Below, piece by piece: positions 17,810 through 26,789 of a stretch of 58,102 bases of DNA; position 1 is the first letter of the stretch, and each line of letters begins with the position of its first letter. Origin of the DNA: an uncultured Synergistales bacterium (GTDB taxonomy: Bacteria > Synergistota > Synergistia > Synergistales > Aminobacteriaceae); NCBI GenBank assembly GCA_905235735.1, contig CAJOMU010000019.1, positions 1 to 58,102 on the forward strand. The letters run 5' to 3'. The notes under the pieces were generated by a model, which was not told the DNA's origin, did not search any database, and worked only from the letters and a program-made list of their open reading frames with translations. The translations under genes were made by a program, and so were the position numbers.

Positions 17810-18559
17810 TTAGCCCTTGTAGGCAGTGTAAATTTCGAGGAATGATGCAGGCTTCAGTGATGCTCCTCCGACAAGTGCGCCGTCAATGTCCTTCATTGAA
17901 AGCAGCTCTTTTGCGTTTGATCCTTTCACGCTTCCGCCGTAGAGAATCACAGCTCCGTCATCACCGATTAACTTTCTGCTCCATGCGCATACTTCTTCTG
18001 CCTGATCTGGTGTAGCAGTCTTACCTGTTCCGATTGCCCATACAGGTTCATATGCGTAGATGATCTTGTGAACTTCTTCGGGAGTCAGTGAATCGATTGC
18101 GCTCTTCAATTGACGTTCCATTACTGTGAATGTGTTTCCTGATTCGCGTTCTTCAAGCGTCTCGCCATAGCAGAACACGGGTATCATTCCTGCATCGAGA
18201 ACTGCCTTAACCTTCTTCGCGATGACTTCATCACTCTCAAGGAAGATGTGCCTGCGTTCACTGTGTCCGATGATGATATGAGTAACATCATATTCTTTCA
18301 GCATCGGAATCGAAATCTCGCCGGTGAATGCTCCTTTTGCTTCATAGTACACGTTCTGTGCACCGAAGACTATTCCGTTCTTCTTTGCTCCCTGTGAGAG
18401 AGGCCATAATGATGTGAACGGAGCGAATATGCCGACCTCAAGATTTGCATCACCCTTCAGAGGCTCATATGCAGGTGTGAATGTCTCAAAGAATTTTTCG
18501 GTCTCTGAGAAGGTGTTGTTCATCTTCCAGTTGCCATATAGATAAATTTTCTTGCTCAT
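17810..18559 (-). CDS. tpiA: Triosephosphate isomerase
   Basis: A 249-residue TIM-barrel enzyme interconverting dihydroxyacetone phosphate and glyceraldehyde 3-phosphate. The catalytic set is visible: GNWKMN near the N-terminus (Asn and Lys), GHSERR (catalytic His), YEPVWAIGTG (catalytic Glu and the flexible lid) and YGGSVKG at the phosphate site. Length is standard. It follows pgk by 6 bases with a GAGGGATAAG ribosome site, in the order whiA-pgk-tpiA, so the two glycolytic genes are co-transcribed. No gapA is adjacent in this window. Confidence 0.97.
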   Translation of the reverse strand: MSKKIYLYGNWKMNNTFSETEKFFETFTPAYEPLKGDANLEVGIFAPFTSLWPLSQGAKKNGIVFGAQNVYYEAKGAFTGEISIPMLKEYDVTHIIIGHSERRHIFLESDEVIAKKVKAVLDAGMIPVFCYGETLEERESGNTFTVMERQLKSAIDSLTPEEVHKIIYAYEPVWAIGTGKTATPDQAEEVCAWSRKLIGDDGAVILYGGSVKGSNAKELLSMKDIDGALVGGASLKPASFLEIYTAYKG

Positions 18560-18565
18560 GAATTC

Positions 18566-19762
18566 TTATCCCTCAATTCTGAAAGGTTCCATTCCTGGAA
18601 GTTTTTTGCCTTCGCAGTATTCGAGGCTTGCACCGCCGCCAGTCGAGACATGCGAAACTTTATCCGCAACTTTGAACTGTCTGACTGCACTTGCTGTGTC
18701 TCCTCCGCCGATTACTGTTACTGCACCTGTCTTCTGTGTGAGTTCCGCAACTGCCTCAGCGAGTTTCTTTGTGCCCTCTGCAAATTTCGGGTCTTCAAAA
18801 ACTCCCATAGGCCCATTCCATAGAACGGACTTTGCACCGTCGAGAGCAGCAATGAAAAGTTTTGCGGTCTCAGGCCCGATGTCTAATCCCATTTTACCGG
18901 CAGGCATTGCATCACTTGATACTGTTTCAAGATCATCTGCATCCATTCCTGACGCTACAACGCTGTCAACAGGAAGCAGAATCTTCACGCCCATCTCAGC
19001 GGCTTTCTTGAGGGTATCACGTGCGAAGTCTAATCTCTCAGTGTCGCATAATGACTTTCCGATCTCTTTTCCCTGTGCCTTGAGGAACGTGTATGCCATT
19101 CCACCGCCGATTAGAATCGTGGTTGCCTTGTCGAGAAGGTTGCCTACGATTGCTATCTTGTCGGATACCTTTGCGCCTCCGAGAATCAATACGTATGGCT
19201 TGGCCGGATTTTCACTGACTGCACCGAGCATCTCACCTTCACGAATGAGAAGGTCGCCTGCATATGCCTCTTTCACGAACGGAATTACGCCGCTTGTCGA
19301 ACAGTCTGCACGATGTGAAGCACTGAATGCGTCCATTACGAACATGTCAAACGGAGCTGCCATTGCCTTTGAGAAATCAGGATCATTCTTCTGCTCTTCG
19401 GGGTGATAACGTGAATTCTCAAGTACTACTATCTCACCTGGCTTCAATGCATCAACTGCCTTTGCGACTTTCGGCCCTACACAGTCATCAACGAATACGA
19501 CTTTGAGACCGTATGCTTTCTCAATATCAGGGACAATCTGTGAGAGCGAGAATGCAGGATCAACTTTACCTTTTGGTCTTCCGAAGTGAGATACCAATGC
19601 GACCTTAGCACCTGCATCAATCAATTTCTTGAGGGTGCTTGTGTGAGCACGGATTCTTGCATCGTCCGTTACTTTGCCGTTCTTGAAGGGTACGTTGAAA
19701 TCGACGCGCATTAATACTTTTTTTCCGGCTGCATCAGAAGGCTTGAATGTTTTTAGCTTCAT
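18566..19762 (-). CDS. pgk: Phosphoglycerate kinase
   Basis: A 398-residue glycolytic kinase transferring phosphate from 1,3-bisphosphoglycerate to ADP. The N-terminal VLMRVDFNVPF signature, the substrate-binding SHFGRPKG segment, and the C-terminal nucleotide-binding GGGDTASAV and STGGGASLE are all present. The ATG has GGAGG 9 bases upstream. It lies 16 bases after whiA and 6 bases before tpiA, forming one operon. The long open frame on the opposite strand here is a shadow of this gene. Confidence 0.97.
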   Translation of the reverse strand: MKLKTFKPSDAAGKKVLMRVDFNVPFKNGKVTDDARIRAHTSTLKKLIDAGAKVALVSHFGRPKGKVDPAFSLSQIVPDIEKAYGLKVVFVDDCVGPKVAKAVDALKPGEIVVLENSRYHPEEQKNDPDFSKAMAAPFDMFVMDAFSASHRADCSTSGVIPFVKEAYAGDLLIREGEMLGAVSENPAKPYVLILGGAKVSDKIAIVGNLLDKATTILIGGGMAYTFLKAQGKEIGKSLCDTERLDFARDTLKKAAEMGVKILLPVDSVVASGMDADDLETVSSDAMPAGKMGLDIGPETAKLFIAALDGAKSVLWNGPMGVFEDPKFAEGTKKLAEAVAELTQKTGAVTVIGGGDTASAVRQFKVADKVSHVSTGGGASLEYCEGKKLPGMEPFRIEG

Positions 19763-19778
19763 GATTATGTCCTCCGTA

Positions 19779-20636
19779 TTAAATGATTTGGTTTTTTCCG
19801 ATTAGTTTCTGGATTTTATCCCACCGATATTTTACAGCAGATTTTTTGATTCTAGGGTTTAATTTTTCACCGAGACCTTCAAGTGATTCGTGAGGGTATG
19901 CAAGACGCAGTTCTACGACTTCACGTAAATTTTTCGGAAGAGATTCGAGCAAACCTTCAGCGATGATTCTTTTGGCAAGTTCAGTTTGTTTTCGTGCGGC
20001 ATTAACGCTTCGTGCAATGTTGGCGGCATCATAATTTCGTTCGAGGTTCACGCGGTTACGCAGAGATCTCATCATGACCATTGAATCAAATTCTAATGCT
20101 CCTGAAGTCATTCCGGCTTTATGCAGGAAGGTCATAATGTCTTCGTGATTTCTGAGAGTGAATTCATTACGGTGTTCTTTCCACGATAGTCCCGTTACGC
20201 TGAGAATATTTCTCGTTATGTCAGACGTTTTTGAATCCGTGATTATGAGAGTGAGATAGTATCCTGTTCTGGGGAAATACAAACCTCCAGTGCTGCCCCA
20301 TAAGCCTTTGAGCCATTGCCATGATGAATTAATATTTTTGGGGAGCTTTAGTATTTTGTGAGGGCAATTGAATTTGACTGATGGCTTTTGATTCTTGTGA
20401 GTTGTCATTGATATTCCGAGAGGTATGTTTTGAGTCGTGTAGTATGAAGTGAGAGACCAGAGTTTAATTTTGCCTGGCCCTGTTAATCTTCTTGCAGCAC
20501 GGATTCGATTTGTTGTGAAAGATTCATTGAGATGTTTCATGCCCAAGAGGAGCCCTGATGCTTCGTAGTCAGGAGATTTTGATTCAGAAGTGAGCCATTC
20601 ATCCCAGATAGATTCGAGCCATAACTTTTGATTCAT
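19779..20636 (-). CDS. whiA: WhiA-family DNA-binding regulator
   Basis: A 285-residue homologue of WhiA, a protein with a LAGLIDADG-endonuclease-like N-terminal half and a C-terminal helix-turn-helix. The C-terminal part is diagnostic: NYDAANIARSVNAARKQ, LPKNLREVVELRLAYPHESL and the final helix KSAVKYRWDKIQKL. In Gram-positive bacteria WhiA acts in sporulation or in growth and division control; its role here is unknown. The start is taken as ATG at 20636: the longer frame to 20684 begins inside the terminator hairpin of the upstream gene. The ribosome site is weak (GGGGG). It heads the whiA-pgk-tpiA unit. Confidence 0.85.
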   Translation of the reverse strand: MNQKLWLESIWDEWLTSESKSPDYEASGLLLGMKHLNESFTTNRIRAARRLTGPGKIKLWSLTSYYTTQNIPLGISMTTHKNQKPSVKFNCPHKILKLPKNINSSWQWLKGLWGSTGGLYFPRTGYYLTLIITDSKTSDITRNILSVTGLSWKEHRNEFTLRNHEDIMTFLHKAGMTSGALEFDSMVMMRSLRNRVNLERNYDAANIARSVNAARKQTELAKRIIAEGLLESLPKNLREVVELRLAYPHESLEGLGEKLNPRIKKSAVKYRWDKIQKLIGKNQII

Positions 20637-20655
20637 GATTGATGCCCCCGAATAT

Positions 20656-20692
20656 AAAAAATGCCCTCCCGTTTTGAGTTTCATCAGGAGGG
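20656..20692 (-). terminator. Intrinsic terminator after the GT-C glycosyltransferase gene
   Basis: On the minus strand CCCTCC pairs with GGAGGG around a loop of about 17 bases and is followed by CATTTTTTAT. It lies about 45 bases after the GT-C gene stop and just before whiA. Confidence 0.75.
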
Positions 20693-20734
20693 ATTGAGAT
20701 TAATATATCACTGTAGGTTCATGAATATGTGTTT

Positions 20735-22687
20735 TTATTCTTCGAGAAGCTGTTCAATCACAGATAACGGTTTGCCTGTTATATCAGCAATTTCTTCCGG
20801 CGTGAGGAGATTTTTATTCATCAGCCATCTCAATATAGATACCATTGATGAACGGCCTTTAGCTTTCTGTCTGTCCCATAAATCTTGACGCTGAAGCAGT
20901 CTGTCTGCATATATGTCTTCATGGCCTGGATATATATTTGTGAAGTAATCTGCCATAAAATGCAGGTCTTCATCTTCAAAATCACTTTTCTTCTCGTAAA
21001 TATATACTCTGACATCTTTATTTAATATGAATGTTCGGTCAAGTTTCACAAAGTGCCTGCCTATTTTAGAATCACTCTTCGGAATTTCATCTGCGAAAAA
21101 TTCCACGTTCTGCTGACTTCCCTTTTTGAGATGCGTCTGAACAGGATCAGTAACTACAATAATATCTGCACTGAGAATTTCCATAGGGAATCCGTCTCTC
21201 ATATCAACACTGCCGAAGCCTAGCAGATTATGAAGACTGGAAGATTCATACGGGAGCTTCAGGTTCGACATTATATCTCCATTCAGAACTCCGCTACTGG
21301 CCAGTATGAAAACTTTCCTGTCAGTGTCTTTCGTCATTGAATTTAGGTAGTCTGCAAGCTCGTTGAGTTCGTGAATATCATCACGCTTAAGAGGAGTATA
21401 TTCATTACCTAAGAACCCCGATAATACTTTGAGTGCAGGCCTTGTTTCAGGCAAATATGAGTTTGCAAATCCGGCGCAGAACAGCAGAACAAATATGAAT
21501 AAGACAATTCTATTTTTGAAGACTATAACACTCTGGGCTATGCATATACACACAAGGATGAATACTTGTATACAAATAGTGTATATGTGATGAATTCCCA
21601 TTGACTGAACATGAAAGAATGCCGCCATAGTGAAAATCAGAGATGCAGCGGAAAAGCACGCATACCTTCTCATTGTCCGCGTGATGAACGTGAGAATAAC
21701 TCCAAGCCCGGCGAGTATAAATGTAAAAGCTCCAAATATATGAATAACTCCGAGTATCTTATTCATCAAAGGTGCGTTATATCCTTCATACATCTGCGAA
21801 TAGCTGTTCCTGAGTACACGTATCAGCATTGGAGCAAAGAATATCATCATTACGGCAAGAGCAAACAAACCAATCACTGATATATTCACAAAAACATTCC
21901 TGAACAGCTTAACTTTCGATTCACGTCCCGAATAACTGAACACTGAATGCAGAGACAAAAGTATAAGAGCGAACACATAGCCTTCAACGAAAAATGCAAA
22001 GTATCTTCGGAACATGAGAGTACACAGCAGTAATGCAGAAATATATACGTCTCGTTTAATCTGTTCACGCGATATACTAAGCGCATCATACTCTTTCAGG
22101 AGAAGCATTGATAATGAGGCAGGAACAAGACATGCCACATCTATATAGCCTCTGAGCATTGCAAAATAGAACGGAGTAAATGTGAAGGCTGCGAACATAA
22201 AGAGTAATAATAATCCTGGCATACGTTTTCCTGTTAGTGATTTTGTCAGCGATAATAGTATGAACCATGCCGGTATCAGAAAGCATATGCAGTTCACCAT
22301 GACATAGCGTGTAAAGGTATATCCTGCGATTTTAAGCGGAATTGCTATTAGCATCGGCAATATAGTATTGTAATCTGAAAACCATATCTTTCCTCCAAGC
22401 CTTAATACTGATAACAGAGGCTTTTTGAAGAGCTGTTGCATATTAGTGAAAGATGCTGTCCAGTAACCGCTGAAATCCCAGTAGTATATAAACCTATTCT
22501 GACTTATGAGCCAGTAACACAGCCATGCACCAGCAAAAGCAAATACGAAAAACATAAACCTGCTCTTCTTGTCATTTAGCAAGCTCTTCTGTTCCCCCTT
22601 AAGCGCAAAATTATATGCACTCATAAACAGCCAGATGAAAAACGACATAAACGCAATTGCAAAGATTAAACCTGCAAAACTTATCAT
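20735..22687 (-). CDS. Polytopic membrane glycosyltransferase (GT-C fold)
   Basis: A 650-residue integral membrane protein with about 11-13 hydrophobic segments in residues 1-420 and an acidic YYWDFSGYW segment in the first large loop, typical of GT-C enzymes that use lipid-linked sugars. It overlaps the upstream GT2 gene by four bases (ATGA). Such GT2 + GT-C pairs decorate surface glycans: the GT2 loads a sugar on polyprenyl phosphate and the GT-C transfers it outside. The soluble C-terminus is odd: its last 45 residues (DRQKAKGRSSM to the end) resemble the helical EEIAxxTG tail found on transposase-related nucleases rather than any glycosyltransferase part. The acceptor is unknown. Confidence 0.78.
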   Translation of the reverse strand: MISFAGLIFAIAFMSFFIWLFMSAYNFALKGEQKSLLNDKKSRFMFFVFAFAGAWLCYWLISQNRFIYYWDFSGYWTASFTNMQQLFKKPLLSVLRLGGKIWFSDYNTILPMLIAIPLKIAGYTFTRYVMVNCICFLIPAWFILLSLTKSLTGKRMPGLLLLFMFAAFTFTPFYFAMLRGYIDVACLVPASLSMLLLKEYDALSISREQIKRDVYISALLLCTLMFRRYFAFFVEGYVFALILLSLHSVFSYSGRESKVKLFRNVFVNISVIGLFALAVMMIFFAPMLIRVLRNSYSQMYEGYNAPLMNKILGVIHIFGAFTFILAGLGVILTFITRTMRRYACFSAASLIFTMAAFFHVQSMGIHHIYTICIQVFILVCICIAQSVIVFKNRIVLFIFVLLFCAGFANSYLPETRPALKVLSGFLGNEYTPLKRDDIHELNELADYLNSMTKDTDRKVFILASSGVLNGDIMSNLKLPYESSSLHNLLGFGSVDMRDGFPMEILSADIIVVTDPVQTHLKKGSQQNVEFFADEIPKSDSKIGRHFVKLDRTFILNKDVRVYIYEKKSDFEDEDLHFMADYFTNIYPGHEDIYADRLLQRQDLWDRQKAKGRSSMVSILRWLMNKNLLTPEEIADITGKPLSVIEQLLEE

Positions 22688-23664
22688 GATAAACTTACTC
22701 TCCTTTCTGAATTCACATTCACGCTCTCACTCACTATGTATCTTGGCCTGTGCTTACTCTCCATATACGTCTTCCCGACGTACTCACCTATAATCCCAAG
22801 ACTGAGTAACTGAATTCCTCCGAGAAAACATACGACACACATAGTAGATGCCCACCCTGTTACGTTATAGCCAGTTAGTGCAGCAACTAACGCCCAGATT
22901 ATTCCCGCAAGACCTACAAGACCAGCAATGATTCCCAATGAAGCAATGAGTGTTATGGGTTTTATCGTTAGGCTGGTGATTCCGTCAAAGGCAAGCGAGA
23001 GCATTTTCGATAACGGATAATGAGTTTCACCCGCAATCCTCTTCTTACGACTGTACATTACGCATGAACTCTTGAAACCTGCAAGCGGTATCATTCCCCT
23101 CAGAAAAATATTCACTTCTCTGAACTCTGCAAGGTGATTCAACACACGTGCACTAATCAGCCTGTAATCAGCATGATTGTAGACAACTTCAGCTCCCATT
23201 GAACGAATAATACCGTAGAACATCTGAGCTGTATTCCTCTTGAACCATGTATCATTTTCTCGGTCTGACCTCACTCCGTAGACAACTTCACTGCCTGAAG
23301 TATATTCACTGAGCATTTCATCAACCGCATTAATATCATCCTGGCCGTCGCAATCAAGCGATATGGTTACACTGCATTTGTCTTTTGCTTCCATTAGACC
23401 GGCCAGCAATGCATTCTGATGTCCTCTGTTGCGGCTGAGACTTATTCCTGAATAGTGATTATCCTGTGATGAAAGTTCTGTTATGATTCTCCACGTGTCA
23501 TCGCTTGAACCGTCATTGATGAAAAGTATTCTGCTGTTATCTGAAATTCTTCCTGATGAAATTAATTCTTTCAGCTTGGCCATGAATAACGGTGCTGTTA
23601 CTGGCAACACTTCCTGTTCGTTATAACATGGAATCACTAACCAGAGAAGCACATCCTGATTCAC
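22684..23664 (-). CDS. Polyprenyl-phosphate glycosyltransferase (GT2, GtrB/DPM1-like)
   Basis: A 326-residue GT2 enzyme. The N-terminal catalytic domain has VIPCYNEQEVLP, INDGSSDDT, SLSRNRGHQNALLAG and the metal-binding DCDGQDD. Two C-terminal transmembrane helices (about 235-290) end in the IGEYVGKTYMESKHRP motif typical of GtrB-like enzymes that make undecaprenyl-phosphate sugar. The start is GTG with AGGAG 8 bases before it; no ATG is available nearby. Its partner GT-C gene overlaps by four bases. The upstream region contains a 7-base tandem repeat that occupies the place of the -35 element. Confidence 0.9.
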   Translation of the reverse strand: MNQDVLLWLVIPCYNEQEVLPVTAPLFMAKLKELISSGRISDNSRILFINDGSSDDTWRIITELSSQDNHYSGISLSRNRGHQNALLAGLMEAKDKCSVTISLDCDGQDDINAVDEMLSEYTSGSEVVYGVRSDRENDTWFKRNTAQMFYGIIRSMGAEVVYNHADYRLISARVLNHLAEFREVNIFLRGMIPLAGFKSSCVMYSRKKRIAGETHYPLSKMLSLAFDGITSLTIKPITLIASLGIIAGLVGLAGIIWALVAALTGYNVTGWASTMCVVCFLGGIQLLSLGIIGEYVGKTYMESKHRPRYIVSESVNVNSERRVSLS

Positions 23665-23723
23665 GATTCGAACTCCTGAAATGCTTTTTGTGATTGTGAA
23701 TGTATAAAAGGACAGATTAAACT

Positions 23724-23751
23724 ACTGCGAACTGCGAACTGCGAACTGCGA
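23724..23751. repeat. Four tandem copies of the heptamer ACTGCGA
   Basis: Four perfect, adjacent copies lie in the intergenic region between the divergent GT2 gene and rnz. On the minus strand a TATACA box (23701-23706) sits 17 bases downstream of the array, so the first repeat falls where the -35 hexamer would be. The array is not a CRISPR: there are no spacers. Confidence 0.9.
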
Positions 23752-23874
23752 CTATTATACTGATTTAATTGCAATTCTGCAACCTCCTTATGTATGATTA
23801 ATTTAAATTATTTTAGCACATATTAAAGTGATAAAATTCCCTTCGTGAAAATTATTCGATAGGAGATAATAATA

Positions 23875-24801
23875 ATGATAGATATTACTTTGCTCGGCAC
23901 TTCCGCACTTCATCCTCTTCCGAATAGAGCTTTAACCTCCGCTTTCTTATCATGCGAAGGTCATTCAATCCTATTCGACTGCGGAGAAGGTACTCAGACA
24001 GCAGCAAGACGTGCAGGTGTGAGCCTCATGAAGACAGACATAGTTGCAATCACACATTATCATGGAGATCATATTTTCGGCATTCCAGGATTATTGCAGA
24101 CCATGACATCGATGAACAGAACAGATAAACTTTACATCACAGGCCCTGAAGGTCTTTCTGATTTCTTTGAGCCGATACTAAAACTTGCAGGAGGTTTATC
24201 ATTTGAGATTGAACTCACAGAAATTCCGAGTGAAGGTGTCATGCTCGCTGAAATGATTCGAGGATGGCCTCATGAATCAAAACTTTCTGCATTCAGAACG
24301 AAACATCGAATCATAAGTCAGGGATATTCATTCACACTCGGACGCGCAGGCAAATTCATGCCGGATAAAGCAAAAGAGCTTGGAATTCCTGTTCAGCTAT
24401 GGAAAGTTCTTCAGAGAGGAGAAAGTGTACAGATAGGGGACAGAATGATAATGCCTCAACAGGTATTAGGTGAAGCAAGAAAGGGATTGAAATTCATTTT
24501 TACTGGAGATACTACTGAATGTGATAGTCTGATTGATGCGGCGAGAGATGCAGACCTTATGATATGTGAGGCAACTTTCGGAGAAAATGAGCAGGCACAG
24601 CTTGCAATTGACAGAGGACACATGATTTTTTCTCATGCAGCAGACACAGCAAAGAATGCAGGCGTAAAACGATTATGGCTTGCACATTATTCACCGAGAA
24701 TAGAAGACCCTATGCTGTATCTGCATAATGCGACAGAAATATTTGCAGAAACTTCATGCGGGTATGACGGAATGAAGATAACACTCACTTTTGAGAACTA
24801 A
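23875..24801 (+). CDS. rnz: Ribonuclease Z
   Basis: A 308-residue metallo-beta-lactamase-fold endonuclease that matures tRNA 3-prime ends. Visible motifs: FDCGEGTQ, the zinc-binding THYHGDHIFG (HxHxDH pattern), FTGDTTEC and AHYSPR near the C-terminus. The length matches the short RNase Z form. The encoded tRNA-Leu in this window lacks a genomic CCA, consistent with a need for this enzyme. An AGGAG site precedes the ATG, and an extended -10-like TGATAAAAT occurs at 23829-23837. The end overlaps the convergent small gene by four bases. Confidence 0.95.
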   Translation: MIDITLLGTSALHPLPNRALTSAFLSCEGHSILFDCGEGTQTAARRAGVSLMKTDIVAITHYHGDHIFGIPGLLQTMTSMNRTDKLYITGPEGLSDFFEPILKLAGGLSFEIELTEIPSEGVMLAEMIRGWPHESKLSAFRTKHRIISQGYSFTLGRAGKFMPDKAKELGIPVQLWKVLQRGESVQIGDRMIMPQQVLGEARKGLKFIFTGDTTECDSLIDAARDADLMICEATFGENEQAQLAIDRGHMIFSHAADTAKNAGVKRLWLAHYSPRIEDPMLYLHNATEIFAETSCGYDGMKITLTFEN

Positions 24802-25133
24802 GCATAAAACTCAAATTTCTTCTTAACCCTCACATTCTCGCGTATCAATGGAGCTTCCGATTCTGATTTTGCTTCCTCATTATGCGAGTTATGTTTCTCT
24901 TCTCTGCGTTCAAAGCTGTCTCGTCCGCCTCTGTTACCTTCATGGCCTTCACGGTCATCATTCTCTGTCTTACGGTGAACCCTCTGTGATTCTGCTGCTG
25001 CTTCACTTGCCTGCACTGTCTGAACGATTCTGATTCCCTCGCGAACTATCTCCTGTGTCTGTCCTGTATCCTGCGCTGCTGCTAATGCATTAGGTGCGTG
25101 ATGAGTGTTAGCTTCAATATTCAGATTGGACAT
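24798..25133 (-). CDS. Small charged protein at the end of the flagellar operon, function unknown
   Basis: A 111-residue hydrophilic protein. The first 45 residues are Ala/Gln-rich and partly helical; the middle is a low-complexity Arg/Glu/Asp/His/Gly region, likely disordered; the end is basic. I do not recognise it. It is the last gene of the flagellar/chemotaxis operon, just after fapA. The start is uncertain: its ATG lies 19 bases after the AGGAGG formed by the last codons of fapA, whereas another ATG at 25146, in a different frame, sits at ideal spacing and opens only a 10-codon ORF overlapping this start. Confidence 0.6.
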   Translation of the reverse strand: MSNLNIEANTHHAPNALAAAQDTGQTQEIVREGIRIVQTVQASEAAAESQRVHRKTENDDREGHEGNRGGRDSFERREEKHNSHNEEAKSESEAPLIRENVRVKKKFEFYA

Positions 25134-25148
25134 TTACTGGCTGCATAA

Positions 25149-26765
25149 TTAACCTCCTACACGGCCTATCCTGTAATCATATGGCCTTAACACTATTGCT
25201 CTCTTTTCATCATCCGCTATGAATGAAGTATACCTGCATGGCTCATTCACTATATACTTTAATCCGCGAACGGAAATTACAACTCCTCCGTAGCATATAT
25301 CTTTCACTCTCACGATTCCCTTATCGCGAACGAGTGCAAGCTGTTCATCAAGAGCATCAAGTTCAGTCTGCATATTATCGCGAGCTGCCTGAAGCTGAAA
25401 TTTCATCTTGGTGATATTCATCAGCATAACGCGTTTCTGATCGTCAAGCTGACCAGCCGCCTCTAATTTTTTGAGCAATGCAAGATTAGGTTCAATGCGT
25501 TCAAGATTTTCATCACAGCGTTTAATTTCCGATGTGAAGACTTTCCTTTTCTCTAACTGTTCTGGAGGAAGACCTACAACAACTTCAGTCTTTGTTCCCA
25601 TTTCAGAACCGAGAATGTTGCATGACACTTCAAGACCTGCTTCTATTCTTCCGCCTGCAATCTGTGCATTCTTTCCTGAACCGAGAGCCGCAACTGTCTT
25701 CAATGCGTAAAGTCTGCTGTGAAGTATTGCCTTCTCAATGAGTATATTTCCGCCTGAACGAATCGTTGCCTGATCTCCGAAACTCAGACTTACATCACCA
25801 TTAGCTCTTATCGTTCCTTTTCCCATTCCGCGAACTCCGCCTTTGATGACGATATTACCCTGACTGTCTATATCTGCACCTTCAACTGTTCCGTTAATCT
25901 CGATATTTCCCTGTGCAACTACATGAAATCCTTCACGGACTGTACCTCGTATCTTCACTGCGCCTGTGAAATCTATACTGCCGATTCCAAAATCTATGTC
26001 CTGATGAATCTCAAGCTCTGGAAGAACACGAAGTCTCCCTTTTTCATTCTTCAATTGACCTTCTGCAGTTGCAATGAGCATAAGAGGATTCTCTTCGTCT
26101 CTCTTCAGACCTTCACCGAATGCAAAGTCTACATTCTTCACGGGCTTGGCCTTCGCTACTGCTCCAGTAACATCGATTCCGTTCTTGCCGTTCTCTAACG
26201 GGTGCTTCAACGCTATCTCCTGTCCTGGATGAACTGTTACGATTGTGCTCCTGCTCCAGAAGTCTACTTTTTCATCATCGCGGACTTCAAACGGTTTATC
26301 GGGGTCTTTTATTAGTTCGATATATGCATCTCTGCCTTCAACTGGTGCTATTCCATTTGCGACAACAATGGATTCATTCGATAACTGACGTGCGAGCATT
26401 GACTGTATTGCAAGGTTGTCTATTCCGATTTTCACTCCATGTGCTTTGAGCAGCTTCAGTATACTTTCTTCAGTAGGCCATGGCTTAGTGAAGAACGGAG
26501 GTTCTATCGTTATGCTTGCTGTCATCTTATTGGCTGGAATTGTTACCGTAACTTTGGCTTCCCTTTCGAGCGCAGGGTTACGCGGGCATATCTTGATTAT
26601 TTCTCCGTCCTGTACGAATTTCCGCACTGCTTTGAAATCATATCTCAGTATCCCGTACTCTTTCAGAAACGCATAAACGTCATTCTCTTTGAAGTCTTTC
26701 GTATAAGATGCAAGATATATACCGTCTGGTCTTGCTTCGAGATAAAAACTCTCCTTATCGAACAA
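25149..26765 (-). CDS. fapA: FapA (DUF342) family polymerizing protein
   Basis: A 538-residue DUF342/FapA protein. The N-terminal region (about 1-170) is mixed alpha/beta; the centre (about 180-370) is a right-handed beta-helix with repeated Gly turns such as GTVEGADIDSQGNIVIKGG; a coiled coil follows (about 385-470). FapA-family proteins are linked to polar localization and flagellar or cell-envelope assembly; the precise role here is unproven. The start is TTG with a perfect GGAGGTGA site 6-8 bases upstream. It follows the sigma factor gene by 24 bases in the flagellar operon. Confidence 0.85.
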   Translation of the reverse strand: MFDKESFYLEARPDGIYLASYTKDFKENDVYAFLKEYGILRYDFKAVRKFVQDGEIIKICPRNPALEREAKVTVTIPANKMTASITIEPPFFTKPWPTEESILKLLKAHGVKIGIDNLAIQSMLARQLSNESIVVANGIAPVEGRDAYIELIKDPDKPFEVRDDEKVDFWSRSTIVTVHPGQEIALKHPLENGKNGIDVTGAVAKAKPVKNVDFAFGEGLKRDEENPLMLIATAEGQLKNEKGRLRVLPELEIHQDIDFGIGSIDFTGAVKIRGTVREGFHVVAQGNIEINGTVEGADIDSQGNIVIKGGVRGMGKGTIRANGDVSLSFGDQATIRSGGNILIEKAILHSRLYALKTVAALGSGKNAQIAGGRIEAGLEVSCNILGSEMGTKTEVVVGLPPEQLEKRKVFTSEIKRCDENLERIEPNLALLKKLEAAGQLDDQKRVMLMNITKMKFQLQAARDNMQTELDALDEQLALVRDKGIVRVKDICYGGVVISVRGLKYIVNEPCRYTSFIADDEKRAIVLRPYDYRIGRVGG

Positions 26766-26789
26766 TTTAATTCACCTCCTCTGAAATTT

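Noticed and set aside
18552-19406. 284-codon plus-strand open frame opposite pgk
   Set aside because: Shadow of pgk: Ser/Pro-rich translation, no ribosome site, no family resemblance.
20637-20684. Upstream start of whiA at 20684
   Set aside because: It lies within the terminator hairpin of the preceding gene and adds residues not seen in the family.
23724-23751. CRISPR array
   Set aside because: The 7-base units are directly adjacent with no spacers, and there are no cas genes.
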